64,000 bases of DNA, from the NCBI RefSeq assembly GCF_026278345.1, contig NZ_CP111085.1:570001-634000 (forward strand). Reading direction: 5' to 3'. Position 1 is the stretch's first letter; every line of letters begins with the position of its first letter. The position numbers and the translations under genes were made by a program. The notes below the pieces were generated by a model. It did no database searches, had not been told where the DNA came from, and saw only the letters and a list, made by a program, of their open reading frames with translations. Origin of the DNA: Tellurirhabdus rosea (GTDB lineage: Bacteria; Bacteroidota; Bacteroidia; Cytophagales; Spirosomataceae). Shown here one piece after another: positions 27,393 to 34,472 of this stretch.

Positions 27393-27879
27393 CAAACAAC
27401 GGCTAACTTCTCAAGATAAGAACACTGTTCTAGCTGCTGTAAAAGACATAAAGGTTGAACAGAAGGTGGAGGCTACTCCTTTATTGCTTGACATATTAGC
27501 CAGTACTCAGGATGCTTCTATTCGAAACGCATCAGCAATGGCTTTAAGCGATTTGCATGTGATTGAGCTAGTGCCTGTCGTCTCTAAGCTCTTGCAGGAT
27601 GAAAGTCTACTTTCGTGCGCTGGCACCTTGATTTATGCCTTGAGGCACCTTGATTATTCGTCAATCCTATCGGAATTAGCTCGGGTAGTTGACAAAGGAA
27701 GCTACGAGGCAACTTTAATGGTTTTGATGCTATTTGAGGATTTACCTACTCATACCGATAATTATAAAATTCTCCTGGCATTAGACATATTGAAGCGCGA
27801 TTTTTCTAGTCAGGAGGATAAGATCAAGAGGAGCTATATTAAAAAAGCAATTAGAGTGCTTGAAGAACATATTTCATAA
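27280..27879 (+). CDS. IS-truncated HEAT-like repeat protein (chimeric N-terminus)
   Basis: Native sequence begins at 27393: KQRLTSQDKNTVLAAVKDI followed by alpha-helical repeats (VEATPLLLDILASTQDASIR, NASAMALSDLHVIELVPVVS), consistent with a small HEAT/armadillo-like scaffold. About 37 residues before it are encoded by the end of the IS256 element. Rejoining the target site (removing 1324 bp and one CAAACAAC) gives an open frame upstream through LDNIKQRL back to a TAA inside the left inverted repeat. The only likely native start is a TTG at 26050. The gene is therefore either inactivated or expressed as a chimera. HEAT-like proteins of this size often occur among immunity genes in Bacteroidota accessory regions. 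Confidence 0.6.
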   Translation: MAACLKASKSNWSVIVVNVGFSFLLFTLWPDTVQRAVSKQRLTSQDKNTVLAAVKDIKVEQKVEATPLLLDILASTQDASIRNASAMALSDLHVIELVPVVSKLLQDESLLSCAGTLIYALRHLDYSSILSELARVVDKGSYEATLMVLMLFEDLPTHTDNYKILLALDILKRDFSSQEDKIKRSYIKKAIRVLEEHIS

Positions 27880-27881
27880 CT

Positions 27882-27916
27882 TAGTTAATATAAGTGCACT
27901 TATACAACAAGCTTGG
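27882..27916 (+). promoter_or_regulatory. Leader motif with 16-bp palindrome before the Imm32-like gene
   Basis: TAGTTAATATAAG-TGCACTTATACAACAAGC contains the perfect palindrome TATAAGTGCACTTATA (27889-27904). The same motif, less symmetric, forms the inner part of both 100-bp inverted repeats, and in each case it points into a gene. It could be a shared promoter/operator or a recombination scar. Confidence 0.5.
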
Positions 27917-27991
27917 AAAAGGTTCAAATTACTTTCTAGTGTTCAAAAAGCTTTTCTTACTGGTGCAATTTTTACATAAGCCTTTAGAATA

Positions 27992-28315
27992 ATGAACAAA
28001 TTCAAGTTTGAGATTAAAGGCCATCTTGATATGATTGTTGTCCATAATGAAGATGAAAACAAAGGTGAAATAACTAAATGGCAAGAAATCTTGATTCATG
28101 GAGATCCGGAAGGCCTGAAATCATTGGCTAATCTCTTGATACAACTAGCCGATTTAAATCAAGATACAATAAATGACCTGCCAATAGGAGCTAGAGAACA
28201 TGTTCATTTAAGACCTAACCTTGAGCTCAGTAAAAGCTCGATAGAAGTGATTGTAGGCCGGTTGGATGCCAAAAGAACGGGTAATTTTTACCCCATGTAC
28301 CTTTCAAAGGATTGA
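27992..28315 (+). CDS. Imm32-like immunity protein
   Basis: This 107-residue small protein has the pattern HGDPEGLKSLANLLIQLAD followed by REHVHLRPNLELSKSS and EVIVGRL, which matches the Imm32 immunity family of polymorphic toxin systems by recognition. Members are thought to neutralise a cognate toxin in the cytoplasm. No toxin gene is adjacent, so it would be an orphan immunity gene protecting against toxins of competitors. It is AT-rich and lies in the inverted-repeat island. It has its own leader motif about 75 bases upstream. Confidence 0.6.
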   Translation: MNKFKFEIKGHLDMIVVHNEDENKGEITKWQEILIHGDPEGLKSLANLLIQLADLNQDTINDLPIGAREHVHLRPNLELSKSSIEVIVGRLDAKRTGNFYPMYLSKD

Positions 28316-28416
28316 AAAACTTTCTTGGCAGACGAACTGTACCAATTTTTGCATTACTTCAATTTGACTAATATAAACTTAGCATCATCAATAACGGAAT
28401 AGTCGAATAACATAAC

Positions 28417-28502
28417 ATTAGTTATAAAACAGGTCTAGGAATAGTATTAACTTACTGTAGGGCAGTTTATTGTACTTTACATAGATCTGTTTTATAACTA
28501 AT
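28417..28502. repeat. MITE-like hairpin, 86 bp, ATTAGTTATAAAACAG ends
   Basis: Terminal inverted repeats of 20 bp (ATTAGTTATAAAACAG-GTCT and AGATCT-GTTTTATAACTAAT) match at 19 of 20 positions. No ORF is present. It is directly followed by a second, different element, and together they fill the 400-base gap 28316-28715. Confidence 0.6.
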
Positions 28503-28504
28503 AT

Positions 28505-28629
28505 GGCTGTTGCAAAAGTCCAGAATATAGGAAGTTGGGGCCTACTGAGTTTCTAAATCAACGGTGTAGCGGCCTTACTTCCTAGCTTACTAACCTGTAG
28601 TTAGTAGCTTATCGACTTTTGCAACAGCC
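28505..28629. mobile_element. MITE-like element, 125 bp, GGCTGTTGCAAAAGTC ends
   Basis: Perfect 16-bp terminal inverted repeats (GGCTGTTGCAAAAGTC / GACTTTTGCAACAGCC) and a second internal stem (TAGGAAGT / ACTTCCTA) are present. The flanks ACTAATAT and ACTAATCT match at 7 of 8 bases, compatible with a target duplication that copied the end of the preceding element. It has no coding capacity; a parental transposase would be elsewhere in the genome. Confidence 0.7.
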
Positions 28630-28715
28630 ACTAATCTTATGTTGACTGAAAAGCTTTTTATAAGTTTTTACTTGAAATTAGTTTTCTATAAATATTATGG
28701 AAAACTAAATATCTA

Positions 28716-29051
28716 CTAGACGATAGATTTTATCTTGTCTGATAATATCATTATCTCTTTCCATCTTTTAGAAGTTTTAAAATGCTCAAAGCCCCATTCA
28801 TCATTGTTTTGCAAATTAATTACTTTACTTCGTAACAACACACTCTCATTTAATTTTTCTAAACTGATTAAATTGCTATTATAAAGCCTTTGCAAATTAT
28901 TTATATGAAAAAAGGAATGAATTCCAATATCAAAATCTTCATAAATACAGTACTCAATTGTTTCGTCATCTTCTTTAAGTAAGAATATACCACACTTATT
29001 TAATGTATCATTATAAAAGTTTAAAAGTGTCTGTTCAGTTATTTTCTCCAT
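28716..29051 (-). CDS. Hypothetical 111-residue island protein
   Basis: This is an AT-rich small gene without signal peptide or membrane helix. It is acidic with an aromatic-rich middle (DETIEYCIYEDFDIGIHSFF) and a basic C-terminus (HFKTSKRWKEIMILSDKIK). I do not recognise a family. It faces the Imm32-like gene from the other end of the island and starts about 90 bases inside the right inverted repeat. Size, composition and company fit another immunity-like cargo gene, but that is inference from position. Confidence 0.6.
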   Translation of the reverse strand: MEKITEQTLLNFYNDTLNKCGIFLLKEDDETIEYCIYEDFDIGIHSFFHINNLQRLYNSNLISLEKLNESVLLRSKVINLQNNDEWGFEHFKTSKRWKEIMILSDKIKSIV

Positions 29052-29140
29052 GTGTATACTTTGTATTTGTGCGTTAAATATAAAGGCTTCTCGGCTTCAT
29101 AGCCTTACATGGTTGGTGTCAAGCTATTTCAGGGGTATTC

Positions 29141-29240
29141 AATCTGTTGTATAAGTAAATTTTATGTTAAATACTGTTTGAACATAGCTAGAATGAAGCA
29201 AGAAATAAGCCACAATTTCCCGTATTGTGTCCCCAGTACT
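29141..29240. repeat. Right 100-bp inverted repeat of the island
   Basis: This is the reverse complement of 25943-26042 with three differences by eye. Its outer end forms the palindrome CCAGTACTGG and abuts the terminase-like fragment. Its inner end carries the leader motif (29138-29173, minus strand) pointing at the 111-residue gene. Confidence 0.85.
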
Positions 29241-29276
29241 GGTTCGGGGAAGTCTTACGCCACGGCGCAGTTTATG
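29232..29276 (+). pseudogene. Fragment of a terminase-like P-loop ATPase
   Basis: Directly outside the right inverted repeat the + strand reads GSGKSYATAQFM, a Walker A of the type found near the N-terminus of phage large terminase subunits, then runs into a hairpin and a stop. Only about 12 codons survive. It supports a decayed prophage origin for the flanks of the island. Confidence 0.4.
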
Positions 29277-29346
29277 GTTCTCGCAGATTAGCGCGGATTT
29301 TTCTGCGAATATCTGCGCTAAAAATCCGCGCTAATCTGCGAGAACC
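29276..29346. repeat. Hairpin, perfect 27-bp stem, AGATTAGCGCGG type (intergenic hairpin 4)
   Basis: Arms 29276-29302 and 29320-29346 are exact reverse complements with a 17-base loop. The arm word CGCAGATTAGCGCGGATTT is shared with the hairpins at 25416 and 47407. It lies three bases from the stop of the PLP-enzyme gene. Confidence 0.85.
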
Positions 29347-29348
29347 CG

Positions 29349-30341
29349 TCAATCCGCGGGAAACAGTTCCAGTTCCCCGCTCCTCCCCTGCAATCCGCCC
29401 GTATGCAGGGCAACCACCGTGGCCTTGTCGGGGAAAAAACCCTGCCGGGCCAGGTCATAAATGCCGTAGAGCATTTTTCCGGTATACACCTGCTCAATCC
29501 GGACGCCGGTCCGGGCCTCAAACTGCCGGATGAACTGGAGCAGTTCGGGCGTGGTCCGGGCGTAGCCGCCAAAATGGTAGCCGGTCAGAACCCTGGAAGT
29601 GGTCGCAGACCTTTTCAGCGGTTCACCGGTTTTCTGATCGTCAATCGTCTCCTGAAATAAAATCTGCGCCTGGGCCAAACCGCGGGAAGGATCTGCGACC
29701 GCTTCCAGGGTTTGCAGCCCTTTTAAAGCAGCAAAACCGAGAATTTGGGTGGCTCCTGTTCTGCTGGAAACCAGCCCCGCCAACGTTCCGCCCGTCCCCA
29801 CCGGGCAGCAGAGGTAATCCGGTTCCCGGCCCAGTTGCGCCCTGATTTCGGCCACGACTTCGGCCACGCCCTGCACGGCCAGCGCGTTGGTGCCACCCTC
29901 GGGAACGTTGTAGAACCGCCCGAATTGCTGCCGGAGACTTTCCTGAAAACCGGCTCCTGTTTTGTCCCGGAACTGCGCACGGCTTACAAAATGGAGGTGC
30001 ATGCCCTGCGCGCGGGCGTAGGCCAGCGTCGGCGTGTCCCGTTCCCGGTGGTCTTCGCCGCGGATGACGCCGATGGTCCGGAAGCCAAACACCTGCCCGG
30101 CCGCGGCCAGCGCGTGGATGTGGTTGGAATACGCCCCGCCGTAGGTCAGCAATGTGTCGTGCCCCAGTCGCCGGGCTTCCAGGAGGTTATACTTTAGCTT
30201 CCGCCATTTGTTGCCCGACACGGCCGGGTGGAGTTCGTCGTCGCGCTTGAGATACAGGGCGATGGGAACCGGCTCCGGGAACGGGTCCGGAAGGAACTGA
30301 AGCCGGGAAGGCGCGGCGGTTGCGAAGAAGTCTGGTAACAT
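29349..30341 (-). CDS. PLP-dependent enzyme, ACC deaminase / D-cysteine desulfhydrase family
   Basis: This 330-residue fold-type II PLP enzyme binds PLP through the lysine in SGNKWRKLKYN. TYGGAYSNHIHALAAAG is the substrate-carboxylate loop typical of the ACC deaminase/D-cysteine desulfhydrase group, and CPVGTGGTLAGL is the phosphate-binding Gly loop. It would catalyse deamination of 1-aminocyclopropane-1-carboxylate or H2S release from D-cysteine; motifs alone do not separate the two. The Met at 30341 is preferred to one at 30365, which would overlap the divergent gene at 30357. Confidence 0.88.
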   Translation of the reverse strand: MLPDFFATAAPSRLQFLPDPFPEPVPIALYLKRDDELHPAVSGNKWRKLKYNLLEARRLGHDTLLTYGGAYSNHIHALAAAGQVFGFRTIGVIRGEDHRERDTPTLAYARAQGMHLHFVSRAQFRDKTGAGFQESLRQQFGRFYNVPEGGTNALAVQGVAEVVAEIRAQLGREPDYLCCPVGTGGTLAGLVSSRTGATQILGFAALKGLQTLEAVADPSRGLAQAQILFQETIDDQKTGEPLKRSATTSRVLTGYHFGGYARTTPELLQFIRQFEARTGVRIEQVYTGKMLYGIYDLARQGFFPDKATVVALHTGGLQGRSGELELFPAD

Positions 30342-30356
30342 TCGTACTTTTGCAGA

Positions 30357-31412
30357 ATGTTGCAAGATACGTCCGATAACCGGGACAACGAACTGACCGG
30401 CCCGGAACCCGACGAAGACGAGTTATACGAACACCACCGCATCGTGGCCGACAAGGGCCAGGGCCTGATGCGTCTCGACCGCTTTCTGACCGAAAAAATC
30501 CCCAACGCCACCCGGACCAAAGTCCAGAACGCCATCGACACGGAGGCCGTGAAGGTCAACGACAAGGCGGTGAAGGCGAGTTATAAAATCAAGCCACTGG
30601 ATGTCATCACCGTCTCGCTGCCGCACCCGCCGCGCGATACCGATATTGTCCCGGAAGACATTCCGCTGAACATTGTTTTTGAAGACGAAGACGTGCTGGT
30701 GCTGAACAAACCCGCCGGGATGGTGGTCCACCCGGCCCACGGCAACTGGAACGGGACGGTCGTCAACGCGCTGGTGTACCATTTCCAGAACCTGCCGACC
30801 CACCGCAACGGCGAGGCCCGGCCGGGGCTGGTGCACCGCATCGACAAGGACACCTCCGGCCTGCTGGTTATTGCCAAGACGGAATACGCCATGACGCATC
30901 TCGCCCGGCAGTTTTTCGAGCACACCATCGAGCGGACCTACTACGCGCTGGTCTGGGGAGAGCCGAAGGAAGCCGAGGGCACCATTACGGGCCATATCGG
31001 CCGCTCGCCCCGCGACCGCAAGGTTATGGCCATCTATCCCGACGGCTCTTACGGGAAACATGCCGTGACGCACTACAAGACCCTGAAGCCGCTGCATTAC
31101 GTTTCGCTGGTGCAATGTAATCTCGAAACGGGCCGCACGCACCAGATTCGGGCTCATATGCAGTACCTGGGCAACCCGCTGTTCAACGACGCCGTGTACG
31201 GCGGCGACCAGATCCGGAAGGGCACGCCCAACGGCTCCTACAAAACGTTTGTGCAGAACTGTTTCAACCTCATTCCACGGCAGGCACTGCACGCCAAATC
31301 GCTGGGTTTTGTGCATCCCAAAACTAAACAATGGATGCAGTTCGACTCCGACCTGCCCGATGACTTCCGGGCGGCGCTGGAGAAATGGGAAAGTTATATT
31401 GCAAACCGATAA
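30357..31412 (+). CDS. RluA-family 23S rRNA pseudouridine synthase (RluD-like)
   Basis: This 351-residue protein has an acidic N-terminal extension, an S4 RNA-binding domain (about 37-95: MRLDRFLTEKIPNATRTKVQ) and a pseudouridine synthase domain with the catalytic Asp163 in HRIDKDTSGLLV. It converts specific uridines in rRNA to pseudouridine; domain order and length match RluD. It is divergent from the PLP-enzyme gene with only 15 bases between starts. A -7-like TACTTTTG at 30345-30352 lies so close to the ATG that the mRNA may be nearly leaderless. Confidence 0.92.
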   Translation: MLQDTSDNRDNELTGPEPDEDELYEHHRIVADKGQGLMRLDRFLTEKIPNATRTKVQNAIDTEAVKVNDKAVKASYKIKPLDVITVSLPHPPRDTDIVPEDIPLNIVFEDEDVLVLNKPAGMVVHPAHGNWNGTVVNALVYHFQNLPTHRNGEARPGLVHRIDKDTSGLLVIAKTEYAMTHLARQFFEHTIERTYYALVWGEPKEAEGTITGHIGRSPRDRKVMAIYPDGSYGKHAVTHYKTLKPLHYVSLVQCNLETGRTHQIRAHMQYLGNPLFNDAVYGGDQIRKGTPNGSYKTFVQNCFNLIPRQALHAKSLGFVHPKTKQWMQFDSDLPDDFRAALEKWESYIANR

Positions 31413-31502
31413 TTTTTTGCCGCCAAAACGAGAAGTATTACGCAAAGACCGGCTTCGGACGGAGCGTACCCTTCCGCTTTTTACGGCAGCTCCTTAAAAC
31501 CA

Positions 31503-31946
31503 ATGAATCTCCGCAAAGCAACCCCGGCCGATGTTCCGCAGCTGTACAATCTGGTGATGGAACTTGCCGTTTATGAAAAAGCGCCCGAACAGGTTTCGAA
31601 TACCCCGGAGATGATGCTCCGGGACGGCTTCGGCGACAATCCGCTCTACGGCGTCATCGTGGCCGAAGCCGATGATAAAATTGTGGGAATGTCCCTGTAC
31701 TATTTTCGTTATTCTACCTGGAAGGGCAAACGGCTGTATCTCGAAGACCTGATTGTCACGGAAAGTTACCGGGGCAAAGGGCTGGGCAAGGCCCTGTTCG
31801 ATGCCACTATTGAAGAAGCGCACCGGACCCACTGTACCGGGATGATGTGGCAGGTGCTCGACTGGAACACCCCGGCCATTGAATTTTACAAAACCTACGG
31901 CACCCGTTTCGATACCGAATGGTGGAACGGCCATCTGGATTTTTAA
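31503..31946 (+). CDS. GNAT-family N-acetyltransferase
   Basis: This 147-residue protein has the GNAT fold and acetyl-CoA loop RGKGLGKALF. The sequence around LYLEDLIVTESYRGKG and the C-terminal NTPAIEFYKTYG resembles diamine (spermidine/thialysine) acetyltransferases. It transfers acetyl from acetyl-CoA to an amine; the substrate is not certain. It lies about 90 bases after the pseudouridine synthase and probably shares its transcript. Confidence 0.88.
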   Translation: MNLRKATPADVPQLYNLVMELAVYEKAPEQVSNTPEMMLRDGFGDNPLYGVIVAEADDKIVGMSLYYFRYSTWKGKRLYLEDLIVTESYRGKGLGKALFDATIEEAHRTHCTGMMWQVLDWNTPAIEFYKTYGTRFDTEWWNGHLDF

Positions 31947-32054
31947 GGGTCCGTTCGGGAGGGTTCCGGCCCTCAACCGGGCTTTTTCGTCAAAAACGCT
32001 ATTTTTGCGCGGGTCACTGGAAACAGCAGCCCTACCGATTTCATTTTCAGGCGA

Positions 32055-34265
32055 ATGCAAGTTAACACCAAAAAAGTACTCAAAATTACCGGCTGGGTTC
32101 TGCTGGGGCTACTGGCGGTTGGCGCGGTAGGAGGCGCTGTGGCCTTTTCAAAACGGGAAGCCCTGCTCCAGACCGTGCTCGAACGCGGAATCAAAAAAGC
32201 CAAACGCGATTATAAACTGGATGTGACGGTCGGCTCCTCCCGGTTCACCGGACTCTCCACCGTGGCGTTTACTGACATCGCCGTCGTGCCCGAAGAACGG
32301 GACAGTCTGCTGCGCATCGACAGCGTGGAAGTCGGCGTCAGTCTCTGGCCGCTGCTGGTCGGCAAGGTGGCCGTTTCGTCCCTCAACCTTCAGAATGGCC
32401 TCGTCAACGTGGTGCGCCGCGACAGCCTGACCAACATCGATTTTCTGCTGAAACGAAAGAAGGATTCGACCCAGACCGAAGAAAAACGCCGCACGGACCT
32501 TTCAGTACTGGCGGATAATCTGGTCGACAACGTGCTGTCGAAGATTCCCGACGACATGAACGTGCAGAATCTGGAGTTTCGGCTGACCGACGGCAACCGC
32601 CGCCAGAGCTTTCTGACGCAGACGGCGGTTATCGACGACGAAAATCTTTCGTCCACCATCCTCGTCAACGGAACGGAAGCGACCTGGCACCTCGCCGGAC
32701 AGGTGGACGGAAGCGACCGGGAAGCGGCCGTGAAACTGTACGCCGACGGCAAACCGCTCGAAATTCCGTATTTGCAGGAACGCTTCGACCTCAAACTTCA
32801 GGCCGACACCCTGGGAGCCGAGCTGCGCGAAGCCGAGCGGTCCGGCGGGGAGTTTCACCTCGAAGGCGTCGGGTCGGTCCGCAACCTGCGCATCAACCAC
32901 CCGGCGGTGGCGCTCAACGACGTGGTGGTGCCGCAGGCGTCGATGGATGCCCGGGTTTTTGTGGGCGAAAATTACGTCGGCATCGACAGTTCGTCCGTCG
33001 TGCGGGTAGGCCGGGCCGAAGCGCGGCCGTTTGTGAAGTACACCCTTTCGCCGAACAAAATCTACGAGGTGGCGCTGCACACGGACCCGCAGGAAGCCCA
33101 GGCCATGTTCGACGCCTTCCCGCAGGGCCTCTTCGAGTCGCTGGATGGCATCCGGGTTTCGGGCAAACTTAAGTATGACCTGCGCCTGCACCTCGACAGT
33201 TCGCTGCCGGATTCGGTGAAGTTCGACGCCACGATGACGCCCTACGACTTCAAAATCCTGCAGTTCGGCAAGGTCAATCTGGCCAAGATGAACCAGCCGT
33301 TCGAGCATGAGGTCTACGAAAAAGGCAAGCTGGTCCGGAAGTTCATCGTACCGCTGACGGAAGGGCCGGAAAACCCGGATTTCGTTTCTTTCAACAACAT
33401 TTCGCCCAACATCCGCAATGCCGTCCTGACGGCCGAAGACTATAATTTCTTCACCCACAAAGGGTTCAACGAAAAGGCCTTCCGGGTGTCGATTGCGACC
33501 AATTACAAGGAAAAGAAATTCAAGCGGGGAGCCAGTACCATTTCGATGCAGCTGGTCAAGAACGTTTTTCTGAACCGGAACAAGACGCTTTCGCGCAAAT
33601 TTGAGGAAATCCTGATCGTCTGGCTTATTGAAAACCAGCGGATTGTCAGCAAACAGCGGATGTACGAGGTCTACCTGAACATCATCGAATGGGGCCGCGA
33701 TATCTACGGCATCGGCGAGGCATCGCGGTATTATTTCGCCAAGCACCCGTCGCAGCTCGACATTGGCGAAAGTATTTTTCTGGCCTATGTGGTGCCTTCG
33801 CCGAAACGGGCGCTGAACCACTTCAATCCCGACGGTTCGGTCAAGACGTATCTGCGCGGCTATTTCAGGCTGATCGGCAAAATCATGGCCCGCCGCGGCC
33901 TGACCCCGGCGGATTCGAGCGCCTACGGCTTTTACGGGGTGCGGGTGCGCGAAGGGCTGCGTTACGAAATCGCCCCGGCCGACAGCCTCTACCTCGACAG
34001 CCTGGAGTTTGAACCGGATATGGAAATGGATTCCAACGGCGAAGGCAACGACCTGAACGATGTTTTCCGCCGCCTTTTCGGCCGCGACCGCAACGAAGAA
34101 GTGAGCACTCCGAACGAGGAGTCGGGCAGCGGCGCTCAGGTGCAGCCTGCCGATACGGTCAAGTCGCGGCGGCAGCTCCGGCAGGAACGCCGGGAACGCA
34201 AGCGGCGGGAACGCAACCGGCAGGACGCTCCCCCGGAGTCGGGCGAAGTGATTGACATTGAATAA
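32055..34265 (+). CDS. Monofunctional GT51 transglycosylase with AsmA-like N-terminal region
   Basis: This 736-residue protein has an N-terminal membrane helix (ITGWVLLGLLAVGAVGGAVAF). A periplasmic region of about 400 residues, resembling AsmA/DUF-type beta repeats, follows. The GT51 peptidoglycan glycosyltransferase domain spans about 435-610: catalytic Glu461 in TAEDYNFFTHKGF, then KRGASTISMQLVKN (family RGGSTITQQ), second Glu in KFEEIL, and YLNIIEWG. It polymerises lipid II glycan chains at the inner membrane. No transpeptidase domain follows, only an Arg/Glu-rich tail. A TATTTTTG -7-like box lies at 32000-32007. Confidence 0.88.
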   Translation: MQVNTKKVLKITGWVLLGLLAVGAVGGAVAFSKREALLQTVLERGIKKAKRDYKLDVTVGSSRFTGLSTVAFTDIAVVPEERDSLLRIDSVEVGVSLWPLLVGKVAVSSLNLQNGLVNVVRRDSLTNIDFLLKRKKDSTQTEEKRRTDLSVLADNLVDNVLSKIPDDMNVQNLEFRLTDGNRRQSFLTQTAVIDDENLSSTILVNGTEATWHLAGQVDGSDREAAVKLYADGKPLEIPYLQERFDLKLQADTLGAELREAERSGGEFHLEGVGSVRNLRINHPAVALNDVVVPQASMDARVFVGENYVGIDSSSVVRVGRAEARPFVKYTLSPNKIYEVALHTDPQEAQAMFDAFPQGLFESLDGIRVSGKLKYDLRLHLDSSLPDSVKFDATMTPYDFKILQFGKVNLAKMNQPFEHEVYEKGKLVRKFIVPLTEGPENPDFVSFNNISPNIRNAVLTAEDYNFFTHKGFNEKAFRVSIATNYKEKKFKRGASTISMQLVKNVFLNRNKTLSRKFEEILIVWLIENQRIVSKQRMYEVYLNIIEWGRDIYGIGEASRYYFAKHPSQLDIGESIFLAYVVPSPKRALNHFNPDGSVKTYLRGYFRLIGKIMARRGLTPADSSAYGFYGVRVREGLRYEIAPADSLYLDSLEFEPDMEMDSNGEGNDLNDVFRRLFGRDRNEEVSTPNEESGSGAQVQPADTVKSRRQLRQERRERKRRERNRQDAPPESGEVIDIE

Positions 34266-34283
34266 TTGAATAGTGAATTGGTG

Positions 34284-34358
34284 AATAGCGAATTGGCGAA
34301 TAGGCTCCGCAGATTCAGGTTTTTTGACCTGGCGGAGCCTATTCGCCAATTCGCTATT
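34284..34358. repeat. Hairpin, perfect 27-bp stem, GAATAGCGAATT type (intergenic hairpin 5)
   Basis: Arms 34284-34310 and 34332-34358 are exact complements; the inner part is GGCTCCGC/GCGGAGCC. Degenerate GAATAG words extend back to the stop codon of the GT51 gene. Confidence 0.88.
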
Positions 34359-34472
34359 TACTGATTTGCGGTTGAATCAACCTGATATTTATCATCCATT
34401 CTGCCTTCCGGTTTTGCGTTAACTTGCGCGGGTTGTAACCACGACGGACTTCCCGTCCAAACCTGATTGCGC

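Larger units (their letters stand above)
25943..29240. mobile_element. AT-rich accessory island bounded by 100-bp inverted repeats
   Basis: A segment of about 3.3 kb (about 1.97 kb without the IS256 element and its 8-bp target duplication) is bounded by near-identical inverted repeats (25943-26042 and 29141-29240). The composition is far more AT-rich than the flanks. Contents: an HEAT-like gene broken by the IS, an Imm32-like gene, two MITE-like elements and an unknown 111-residue gene on the other strand. No transposase or recombinase belonging to the outer repeats is present, so it would be non-autonomous, or the repeats are two copies of a short element. Confidence 0.55.

Noticed and set aside
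25943-29240. Integron-like cassette array with attC sites
   Set aside because: The repeated leader has GTT on the left and AAC on the right, the reverse of attC box order, there is no second half to make a full attC, and no integrase is present.
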